DNA of 32,275 bases from assembly GCA_049670505.1 (NCBI GenBank), contig JBATTK010000044.1, positions 1 through 32,275 on the forward strand, read 5' to 3'. Position numbers and translations under genes: made by a program. Shown here in pieces: positions 8,420 to 15,867 of the stretch; position 1 is the first letter of the stretch, and each line of letters opens with the position of its first letter. A model generated the notes under the pieces. It worked only from the letters and a program-made list of their open reading frames with translations. It did not search any database and was not told the origin of the DNA. The DNA comes from JBATTK01 sp049670505. GTDB lineage: Bacteria; Bacteroidota; Bacteroidia; Flavobacteriales; Flavobacteriaceae.

Positions 8420-8450
8420 CAAATATATTACTTAAACGTTTAAGCAACAA
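8420..8450 (-). promoter_or_regulatory. Promoter of the lipoprotein-fucI-fucP-araB operon, operator in the spacer
   Basis: On the minus strand TTG (8450-8448), 20 nt, then TATATTTG (8427-8420), a full match to the Bacteroidota promoter consensus. The 14-bp palindrome at 8431-8444 occupies most of the spacer, so repressor and RNA polymerase would compete directly. Consensus match is seen; function inferred. Confidence 0.65.
8431..8444. promoter_or_regulatory. LacI-type operator, copy 5 (perfect palindrome)
   Basis: CTTAAACGTTTAAG is a perfect 14-bp palindrome with the central CG typical of LacI/PurR/CcpA-family sites. It lies between the -33 and -7 elements of the catabolic operon promoter. 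Confidence 0.8.
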
Positions 8451-8484
8451 GTTTTAAGTCAGAAAAATTTAGTAACACTACGGT

Positions 8485-9537
8485 TTATGTTCTTTGTTTT
8501 TGTTTTGGGGCTTGTTCGGAACTTACTTTACAAGATTCCCTTACGATGAGCTTGGCGTCCAAGTTTAGCTGTTTTAATGGTTGTTCCGGGTCGGAAATCT
8601 GATCGATCAGTATTTTCACCGCTTTTTTCCCTAGTTCGGCAAGGGGCTGTTTTATGTAGGTCAATGGGCAATAGAAAAAATCGAAGGCCTCACTTTCATC
8701 AAACACAATAACGGAAACATCATCCGGAACTTTTATACCCAGTTCTTTAATGTATTTTAATCCGTGTATTGCAAGGGTATTGGTTGCAAATAGAATGGCC
8801 CTCACTGGTTCCGCTCCCAACAATAATTCGTCTACCGCTGCATGTACCTCTTCCTCAATTTTCGAAAAATTTACTTCCTTTACCCATCGTTGCCTATCTT
8901 TGACCCCATAATTCTTTAAGGCGGATTTATAACCGCGGATTCGTTCCTTCATGTGGTACAATTCGCCGGAATAGGCAATCATTCCAATTTCCTTATTTCC
9001 CATTTCAATTAATTGATAAGTAGCTTCATACGCAGCTTTATGATTATCTATAGCTACATAGTTGGTTTTGATTTTCGGAAAAAAACGGTCGATGAGGACA
9101 AATGGGATATTCTGTTTTTTAAGGATTTGAATCTGTTGCTCAGAACCTTCTGCCGGTGAAATTATGAAACCATCCACTTGTCGGTTCATCAAAAGCTGGA
9201 TTAGACCCCCGGACTTGGAAGGGTTTTCATCAGAACTTCCAAATATTACGGTATAATCATGATTTTTAGCCTCGTCTTCGGTTATTCGGGCAATGTTTGC
9301 AAAGAAAGGGTTGGATATATCCGCAACGATCAGGCCTATGGTATAGGTTTTTCCACTTTGAAGGCTTTTGGCTATTTGATTGGGTCGATAGTTAAGCTCT
9401 TTAGCTATCTTCTCGATTTTTTCCGATACCTCGATACTGATACCGCTATTCTCCCTTTTCGAAAGAACATAGGACACCGTGGCCGTAGAAACCCCTGCTT
9501 TTTTTGCTATGTCCTTTAAGGATACTTTTTTCTTCAT
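8485..9537 (-). CDS. LacI-family transcriptional repressor of the sugar cluster
   Basis: A 350-residue protein from the ATG at 9537-9535. A TTG two codons further upstream (9543) is possible but less likely. The N-terminal LacI helix-turn-helix is clear (KKVSLKDIAKKAGVSTATVS, recognition helix ending SYVLSKR), followed by the hinge helix region (YRPNQIAKSLQSGKTYTIG). The rest is a periplasmic-binding-protein-like effector domain (GLIVADISNPFFANIARITE, QVDGFIISPAEGS, VAIDNHKAAYEAT, VSVIVFDESEAFDFFYCPLTYIKQP). It lacks a transmembrane segment, so it is a cytoplasmic sensor of a sugar or sugar phosphate. Palindromes with the LacI-type core occur in front of this gene, at the promoter of the next gene downstream (8362) and at the SusC-like promoter, indicating autoregulation and a local regulon. 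The effector is unknown; D-arabinose, D-ribulose or a phosphate of it would fit. Confidence 0.93.
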   Translation of the reverse strand: MKKKVSLKDIAKKAGVSTATVSYVLSKRENSGISIEVSEKIEKIAKELNYRPNQIAKSLQSGKTYTIGLIVADISNPFFANIARITEDEAKNHDYTVIFGSSDENPSKSGGLIQLLMNRQVDGFIISPAEGSEQQIQILKKQNIPFVLIDRFFPKIKTNYVAIDNHKAAYEATYQLIEMGNKEIGMIAYSGELYHMKERIRGYKSALKNYGVKDRQRWVKEVNFSKIEEEVHAAVDELLLGAEPVRAILFATNTLAIHGLKYIKELGIKVPDDVSVIVFDESEAFDFFYCPLTYIKQPLAELGKKAVKILIDQISDPEQPLKQLNLDAKLIVRESCKVSSEQAPKQKQRT

Positions 9538-9540
9538 ATC

Positions 9541-9572
9541 CAAATATATAGATTTAAACGTTTAAACTACCA
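9541..9572 (-). promoter_or_regulatory. Possible lacI promoter giving a leaderless or very short leader
   Basis: On the minus strand TATATTTG (9548-9541) matches the Bacteroidota -7 element and ends only 3 nt before the ATG at 9537. A TTG lies 22 nt upstream, slightly longer than the usual spacing, and the operator at 9553-9566 fills the spacer. If used, transcription would start at or near the start codon. Confidence 0.35.
9553..9566. promoter_or_regulatory. LacI-type operator, copy 6 (perfect palindrome, autoregulatory)
   Basis: TTTAAACGTTTAAA, a perfect 14-bp palindrome 16 bp upstream of the lacI start codon. The same core recurs at the operon and receptor promoters, which links all of them to this repressor. 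Confidence 0.8.
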
Positions 9573-10009
9573 AAAAAACAAATTGTGACTAACATTTTTT
9601 TGAATAAGTACAGTGCTTGTACCAATTCGTTTGTCTAAGAGTGTCCACAGGCTCCTATTTGAATAGTATCATGGTTTCGCTCATGACAGGGCTGCTAACA
9701 TTTAAGGATATACCATATGAATATTTATCTTACTGTACCAATAATCCTCTTTTTTAAGTTTTAAAAATCTATGTAAGAATTACAAAAAAAAAAGTCCCAT
9801 AAAACAGTTATTTTAAGGGAAAGTTTTAACCATATAGGAAGCTTTCCTAGATAGTGCCCCATTCCTGGTCTTTTTTGATAGTTTCGATAATTGACCTTTT
9901 ATAGGACACCCTCAGTGCACTAAACCCATCCTTTAAAAATCTTATATCAAAAATCAAGTAGTTTAAAGCGACTATTAATGTTTGCTTTGGATGGGCAGAT
10001 AGGTATTAA

Positions 10010-10275
10010 CAAAACATTGTCTTACAAGCTTTTATTGAAATTGTGACCGCGGAGGGATTAGCTTGCACCTTCGCTAAAGCTTCGGCGGCACGCGAACGCT
10101 TTTCCCTACATCGCTTCCCTTTGCAAATACAGACCTGTATTGCCTGGCAATGCGGTTTGCTATTTTTCAAAAAAACTTGAAATTTTCCCTCCTTTTTTTT
10201 TGGAACAACAAACCCTGCAATTTTTATTGCAGGGTTTGTGCTTGTAGTGATCTCAAGAGGACAGAATTCGAACTT
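10010..10275 (-). other. Possible remnant of a tRNA 3' end with hairpin and GC-rich tail
   Basis: Read on the minus strand, GTTCGAATTC (10273-10264) looks like a tRNA T-loop. It is followed by the perfect hairpin (10239-10208), an A-rich stretch, then a patch much richer in G+C than its surroundings (about 10145-10045). No complete tRNA can be folded from the sequence upstream of the T-loop-like piece. I recall similar tRNA-hairpin-GC-patch arrangements as multicopy intergenic sequence in flavobacteria, but cannot confirm it here. Confidence 0.3.
10208..10239. repeat. 14-bp perfect inverted repeat with a 4-nt loop
   Basis: The left arm ACAAACCCTGCAAT (10208-10221) and right arm ATTGCAGGGTTTGT (10226-10239) pair perfectly around a TTTT loop. 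There is a T-run only on the plus-strand 5' side (10190-10200), so it is not a textbook intrinsic terminator on either strand. Hairpins of this kind commonly follow tRNA genes in Flavobacteriaceae, and a tRNA-like stretch lies beside it. Confidence 0.75.
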
Positions 10276-11248
10276 TTTGAATGATGATATTAACCTGATC
10301 ATCCATAATTCCACTGACTTAAGACCCCAAATATTCTGAACTATTTTCTTTGAACCAGTCAAAACAGCTTGCTTAAACAAGAATAGGCCCAACTTGATCC
10401 TTTAGATTCCCTATAACAATTTTAAAATTCCTAAAGTCATATTCTTTGAAATCCCGTTTGTGCAAAAAAAATTGGGATATATCAATATTATCTTCTAAGG
10501 TTGTATGAATTGTTTTCAACCGAAGTAACTTAAAGGAGCTATGGGTATCATTTCTTGCAACTTTTTTAAAAGCTCTTTATTAGATACAAGGAGTATACAT
10601 TTAAACGACCTCTGAAGTGGAGTTTTTGGATTGTTCTTCAAAGTATATTTTAATGTGGGATTAATCACAAAAAGTTCAATTAAGAAATAAGAGTACAAAT
10701 GAACTTTTAGAAGGTTAACTTATAGTTCCGAAAAACGTTCGTTGTATGGGAACGACCTGGATAAAGTGGGCTTTCTATTACCTTTTACTTGAGATAAAAG
10801 TATTAATGACTTGCTGAAGCTGCAAAAATTACACAAGTAAATTCCTTTATTTTTTGTTTTGCGTTTCTTGACTTCTCTTAAATTGAATATGATATGTTCT
10901 ATGAGCAGAAATTAAAAATGTGTTGGCCTCTCCCAATTAGTCAACTTCAAAAGTTAATATAACCTTCCTCGACCATTTATCATAAAAAGTCAATTCATTG
11001 GTCGCTAAGGACAAAGGTGCTATTTTTGAACGGGACAAGTTAAGTTAAGGGTCCGGGGAATTATTTTCTAGTTTCGACCGATACAAAAAAACGAGAATGT
11101 CAATTATGAGATGGTTATGCAATGATAGTATCAATTGTATAGCATATTGATAAAATTTCGACTTCTATTAACTGTTTTTCAACCTCATCAATCGAAGGGT
11201 TATCTAATTTACCAGATTTGAAAATTCATATAAGATCTAATGAGATTC

Positions 11249-11270
11249 GATTTTCTGATATCAGAAAATC
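11249..11270. repeat. 22-bp perfect palindrome upstream of the HTCS gene
   Basis: Half-site GATTTTCTGAT is followed directly by its exact reverse complement ATCAGAAAATC, with no spacer. It lies 269 bp upstream of the predicted HTCS start codon. It could be a dimeric regulator site or a cruciform; no T-run follows, so a terminator is unlikely. Confidence 0.7.
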
Positions 11271-11538
11271 ACCATTGAATTGTTTTGATGATTATATGAA
11301 CTGTTGAGTTCATTTTTCTATAAGGAATCGATTCAAATTCAGTTGACCAAGAGTTTAATACCAGCCCTCTTCTTAAGAGGTTAATATTGAGTATCTTTAA
11401 TAGAACAAACCCATTGATGGGTATCTGTTTTTCAAAAGGTTATTAATGGAGTACAAGCTAAAATGGATTGGGACCATGTCGGATTTATGTTATTATTTGA
11501 AGAGCATTTTTGAGCCTGTATATAGAGGAAAAAAAAAT

Positions 11539-14500
11539 ATGTCACGACTTCACTTAACGATTTTCCTCATTTTTTTATGTACTTTATCGCGAGCACAAAA
11601 CCTTAATTTTCAAAAGTATGGCGTAGGTGAAGGTTTAAGCAGCAATACAGTCTTTTCAACTATTGAGGACAAGGACGGTTTTATCTGGATATCGACCGAG
11701 GAAGGTGTTGACCGTTTTGATGGATTAAATTTCAAACACTACAATCTACCAAGTTTATACGAATACCGAACGGTAAATGATGTTGAATACTATTTAAAAA
11801 TAGATTCCAACAATCAGATTTGGTTGTTGACCCTTGGAGGCCTTTTGTACCATTACAACCCAAGCAAAGATGAGTTCGTACTGTTCTTGATGCTCAAAGA
11901 TCGATCAGACCAGGCAGTTCTTACCTTTCACATAGACCATAATAACCATTTATGGTTTGGTATGGAAGACGGCGTATTGGTATTGGATCCAAATAGCGTA
12001 GTATTCCATAGGGTTCCGAAAGTAAGACATACCACCTTGTCCATAATACAAGATAATAAGCTAAGGTATTATATAGGAACCAACAACGGAGTAGTGGTGC
12101 TAGACAGCAATCAGAACTTTCTATATAATTTATTGGATGTCAGCTCATCCCAAGGGATAGGATTAAAAGATTCCGAAATAAGTTCTCTTTTTGTCGATGA
12201 AGAGAATGACAGACTTTGGATCGGATCAAGAAAATTGGGATTATGTGCTTTTAATCTAGTCAATTTTGATTTTATCAGACCAAAAGGGTTACAAAGTTTT
12301 AAAGGCCTTAAGATCAGTAGTTTTGAACGATTCTCAAAAGAGGAAGTTATTATTGGCGTTGATGGGGAAGGTTTACTTGTTTGGAACCTAAATCAACAGA
12401 AAGTAATACGAAGAATAAGTGATGAGGACATTGGTCCAAGTGCTTTAAGCTCTAAATCCGTTCAACAGGTTTTTCGCAACAGTACCGGTGTGTTTTTTGT
12501 GTCTACATGGCGTGGTGGGTTAAACGTATATAGTCCGGGAAACTTAAATTTTCGATCTATCAAACATTTTCCCAACACAGAAAATTCGCTGCGCAACGAT
12601 GTTGTTATGATGCTGTTTGAAATATCCCCGGGTATTATTGGATTTGGGACAGATAAGGGCATTAGTGTATGGGACAAAGAAGAAGATAATTGGCAACACT
12701 TGGAAATTGAGCATAGAGGTGCAGAGCATATGTCCAATTCTAGGGCCATAGCTGTTGATCGAAGGAATAATTTATGGGCAACTTCTTATACCGATTCGTT
12801 AGTATTGTTTCAAAATACAAAAGGTGGTGATTATACCAGTACCAAGAATTTCCCCCTAGACCTAAGTTTACACAGATTTAATAAGGTATATGCGGGCAAT
12901 AACAATTTGATCTGGTTTAGTAACGATGACAAGAAACGGATTACCCGTTATTCGCTTACCACCCAAAGGGTTAAACACTATCCCTTTGCTTTCGGCAATG
13001 TACAGACGATGTTGGATTTATCCGCTGAACAGCTTGCTCTTGGCACATCTACTGGGCTGGTGGTTTTCAATACAGACAAAGAAGTTGCGGAAGAATTGGA
13101 TATTATCAACACAACTAGGTTGAAGACCACCATGATTTCAAGTATGGTGCTGGATATGAACAAACGACTGTGGGTCGGCACTCGGTATGAAGGCCTTTTT
13201 ATCATCAATTTTTTCAAAAATACTGTTGTTAGGCTTACATCGGAAAATGGGTTGCTTTCAAATCGAATTTTCGCACTCACCGTCGATAAAGGGAATGTGT
13301 GGGCCAGTACATCAAAAGGAATTTCAAGAATTGATGGCAAAAACAACATTAGCAATTTCACCGAATCCGATGGATTGATCTCGGTTGATTTTAATTATAA
13401 CGCTGCTTTTAAAGATATCGATGGCCAGTTGTATTTTGGGACAAACGACGGAGTGATTACCTTTAATCCGGATGACATTCACCCGGTAACATCCGATAAA
13501 TCACTAGCTTTCAACGAATTCTACTTGAACCATAAACGTGTTTTGGCCGGGGACAACTCACCGCTCGACAAATCCTTGAACGATACCGAGCTGATTGAAT
13601 TGAAACATAATCAAAATTCATTTTCCATTGGTTTCACCAGTATTGATTTTTTACATTCCGACCAGGGCAATTTTCAATGGAAACTTGAAAATTTTGATGA
13701 AGAATGGATATCCGATCAAAGCACATCCAGGGCAAGCTACACCAACTTGAATCCAGGATCATATACGTTCAAACTAAGAATGGTAGGGAACAAAGAGGAA
13801 ATCATAGGAAATGAAAAGCAAGTTGAATTGATCATACACCCTCCTTTTTGGAAAACGGCTTGGGCCTATTTGATTTATTTTGTGATCATAATATTGTTAT
13901 TTGCATGGGTAATTTATTCAAACGGTTTAAGAATTAGGTCAGAGCACTCCAAGGAAAAGTTGCGTTATCTGGTCAATATTGCCCATGAGATTAAAACTCC
14001 GCTCATGTTGATCAAGGCACCATTAACCGATCTGCGGAACAATAACAAAATGGATGCCTCTTTACAACAAGGCATCGATATAGCATTGAAAAATGCTGAA
14101 AAGGTACACCGACAAATGATGCAGTTTTTGGACTTTAGACATTTCGGGTTGCGAAAAAAGGCCCAGATTCTTTATCCAATAGATTTAGTTCGATTCTTAA
14201 ATGACAAAATATTTGCCTTCAAAATCCTAGCGGACAAAAAGAATATCGATATCTCTTTAGATTCTGATACGACCCACTTTATGATCAATGCCGATGAGAA
14301 GATTTTCGATAAAATCATTGGCAACCTTCTGTCCAATGCTATTAAATATACTTTGCATAATGGAAAAGTATCCGTCAAGTTGACCACTAAGAAAAAATGC
14401 AAAATCTCGATAGAAGATTCTGGTATAGGTATCGTACCTTCCCAAAAACGAAAGATATTTCAACTTTTTTACAGGGCCCCTAATGCAAAAAAATCCGGAA

Positions 14501-15486
14501 GTTTAGGTACCGGGGTGGGATTGGTCTTGGCGAGCGACCTGGCCAAGTTAGTGGGTGGAAAGGTGTTTCTTGAAGAATCTTCCCCTAAAGGCTCTACTTT
14601 CTCATTTACTTTTCCTTATGAGCATCCTATTGTTCCGGGGAATCCTGACAAAGATGCTGAAACCGGTGAAGGGTTGCAGGAAAACGGACATCAAGTTACT
14701 GCTAGCCCAAAAGTGCTTCTAGTGGACGATAATGAGGATTTGCTGAATTTTAGCAGAGGTAAATTGAGCGCTAGATTCAGGGTGGATACGGCTTCCAATG
14801 GATACGCCGCCCTTGAAATTGTAAAGAAAAATAGGCCCGATATAGTAATTTGCGATATTGTCATGCCTAAAATGAACGGCCTTCAGTTATGTATGAGGTT
14901 GAAGAAAAATATTGAAACATGTCATATACCTGTTATTCTATTGACGGGCCTAGAGGCCAAAGAAAATGTCTTGCAAGGCCTAGAAAGCGGTGCCGATGAT
15001 TATATAGTGAAGCCTTACGATTTTGAATTGCTTTTGAGCAAAATGGAAGGTTTGTTGCAGAACAGATTGGTTTTAAAAAATAAGTTTTTGATTCATGAAG
15101 AAGAAAAAATCGAATTCTCAAACGAACTTGATGATAATTTCATGAGAGAACTCACTCAATTTGTTGAAGAAAACATCAGTGACGTGACATTTTCTATAAA
15201 AGATATGTGTGAGGCCATGGGTATGAGCAGAACTTCCTTTTATCATAAACTAAAATCATTGATCGACATTTCCCCCAATGAATTTATAAGGACCATACGA
15301 TTGAAAAAAGGCAGATCCATGCTGTTGACCAACAATTATAATGTGAGTGAGGTAGCTTATAACGTAGGTTTTTCGGATGCAAAATATTTTGGAACCTTGT
15401 TTAAAAAATACTTCGGGAAAAGTCCCTCTGTTTTTCTTGCTGAAAAAAGGAACGAAACAATTCAAATTTCTGATCGAGACTTTTAA
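11539..15486 (+). CDS. Hybrid two-component system sensor/regulator (HTCS) of the polysaccharide locus
   Basis: A 1315-residue protein carrying a whole two-component system in one chain. I chose the ATG at 11539 because it follows AGAGGAAAA and begins a good signal peptide (MSRLHLTIFLIFLCTLSRAQ); an in-frame ATG at 11446 would add 31 residues that bury it. The domains in order are: two seven-bladed Reg_prop propellers (about 25-680; repeats like GFIWISTEEGVDRFDG, LWIGSRKLGL and LWVGTRYEGL), a Y_Y_Y domain (about 690-765), one membrane helix (about 772-793), HisKA with His816 in NIAHEIKTPL, HATPase_c with N-box Asn929 and DSGIGI at 960, a receiver with Asp1063/Asp1064, phospho-acceptor Asp1106 and Lys1158, and a C-terminal AraC helix-turn-helix (about 1210-1305). 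All key residues are present. HTCS proteins bind an oligosaccharide in the periplasm and activate the adjacent susCD operon, here starting 381 bp downstream. Confidence 0.96.
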   Translation: MSRLHLTIFLIFLCTLSRAQNLNFQKYGVGEGLSSNTVFSTIEDKDGFIWISTEEGVDRFDGLNFKHYNLPSLYEYRTVNDVEYYLKIDSNNQIWLLTLGGLLYHYNPSKDEFVLFLMLKDRSDQAVLTFHIDHNNHLWFGMEDGVLVLDPNSVVFHRVPKVRHTTLSIIQDNKLRYYIGTNNGVVVLDSNQNFLYNLLDVSSSQGIGLKDSEISSLFVDEENDRLWIGSRKLGLCAFNLVNFDFIRPKGLQSFKGLKISSFERFSKEEVIIGVDGEGLLVWNLNQQKVIRRISDEDIGPSALSSKSVQQVFRNSTGVFFVSTWRGGLNVYSPGNLNFRSIKHFPNTENSLRNDVVMMLFEISPGIIGFGTDKGISVWDKEEDNWQHLEIEHRGAEHMSNSRAIAVDRRNNLWATSYTDSLVLFQNTKGGDYTSTKNFPLDLSLHRFNKVYAGNNNLIWFSNDDKKRITRYSLTTQRVKHYPFAFGNVQTMLDLSAEQLALGTSTGLVVFNTDKEVAEELDIINTTRLKTTMISSMVLDMNKRLWVGTRYEGLFIINFFKNTVVRLTSENGLLSNRIFALTVDKGNVWASTSKGISRIDGKNNISNFTESDGLISVDFNYNAAFKDIDGQLYFGTNDGVITFNPDDIHPVTSDKSLAFNEFYLNHKRVLAGDNSPLDKSLNDTELIELKHNQNSFSIGFTSIDFLHSDQGNFQWKLENFDEEWISDQSTSRASYTNLNPGSYTFKLRMVGNKEEIIGNEKQVELIIHPPFWKTAWAYLIYFVIIILLFAWVIYSNGLRIRSEHSKEKLRYLVNIAHEIKTPLMLIKAPLTDLRNNNKMDASLQQGIDIALKNAEKVHRQMMQFLDFRHFGLRKKAQILYPIDLVRFLNDKIFAFKILADKKNIDISLDSDTTHFMINADEKIFDKIIGNLLSNAIKYTLHNGKVSVKLTTKKKCKISIEDSGIGIVPSQKRKIFQLFYRAPNAKKSGSLGTGVGLVLASDLAKLVGGKVFLEESSPKGSTFSFTFPYEHPIVPGNPDKDAETGEGLQENGHQVTASPKVLLVDDNEDLLNFSRGKLSARFRVDTASNGYAALEIVKKNRPDIVICDIVMPKMNGLQLCMRLKKNIETCHIPVILLTGLEAKENVLQGLESGADDYIVKPYDFELLLSKMEGLLQNRLVLKNKFLIHEEEKIEFSNELDDNFMRELTQFVEENISDVTFSIKDMCEAMGMSRTSFYHKLKSLIDISPNEFIRTIRLKKGRSMLLTNNYNVSEVAYNVGFSDAKYFGTLFKKYFGKSPSVFLAEKRNETIQISDRDF

Positions 15487-15867
15487 GTCGATCTAGCTTT
15501 ATTTTGTTTCTAATCCACATACGGTCCAAGTTCCTTGGCCCTTCCCCACGAATTCTTATACAATTCATATACTTATTTGTTTACTGGTGGTTCAAGTGGT
15601 TTAACCGTTCTATCGTTTGAATCCCACTGTTCTGCACATATAAAATCATGGTATAAAAATAAAAAAGGCCCCAGTATGTTTTGCCTAAATGCATATTGAT
15701 AGTATTTCTACCACATAAAACTATTTGCCGACCCCATCCATTTAGTGCACACATATCTTCACCACATGAAAACTGTACATCTCTGGTTTACTGGGTACTC
15801 TTATCCCTTATAGATTTCAGAAATGAAGACAGTTTATAATATATCAACCAACTAAACCCTATTGATT
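15487..15867 (+). promoter_or_regulatory. Presumed HTCS-controlled regulatory region of the susCD operon
   Basis: 381 bp without a gene. No good TAnnTTTG promoter is visible, as expected of an activator-dependent promoter. Two similar stretches, ACCACATAAAACTAT (15710-15724) and ACCACATGAAAACTGT (15761-15776), lie 51 bp apart and could be binding sites for the AraC domain, but this rests on two imperfect copies only. Confidence 0.35.

Larger units (their letters stand above)
9573..11538. other. Long divergent intergenic region between lacI and the HTCS gene
   Basis: About 2 kb with no gene I can support. It is very AT-rich except for a GC-rich patch near 10045-10145. Short frames on the minus strand (9847-10008, 10006-10392, 10516-10698, 10378-10590) read like decayed coding sequence, but they have stops between them and match no family I recognise. 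Distinct structures inside are listed separately: the hairpin at 10208-10239, the T-arm-like stretch at 10264-10273 and the palindrome at 11249-11270. Its length suggests past insertion and decay, or an unrecognised RNA. Confidence 0.6.

Noticed and set aside
10190..10239. Hairpin at 10208-10239 as a standard terminator for a nearby gene
   Set aside because: There is no T-run after the stem on either strand and no gene ends close to it.
10006..10392. 128-codon minus-strand open frame in the intergenic region, considered as a gene
   Set aside because: It reads straight through the perfect hairpin and the GC-rich island, has an unnatural Cys/Lys/Arg-rich composition and matches no family I know; better explained as non-coding.
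10600..10610. TTTAAACGACC as a seventh LacI operator
   Set aside because: Only one half-site matches; the other half lacks any symmetry and there is no nearby gene start.
11446..11538. Upstream in-frame ATG as start of the HTCS gene
   Set aside because: It would place 31 extra residues before a good signal peptide; the ATG at 11539 follows a purine-rich AGAGGAAAA and exposes the signal.
13921..13932. AAACGGTTTAAG inside the HTCS gene as a LacI operator
   Set aside because: Lies in the coding sequence just after the membrane helix and is asymmetric; chance.
15862..15867. TTG start for the second SusC gene
   Set aside because: A normal ATG follows two codons later and gives the same signal peptide.
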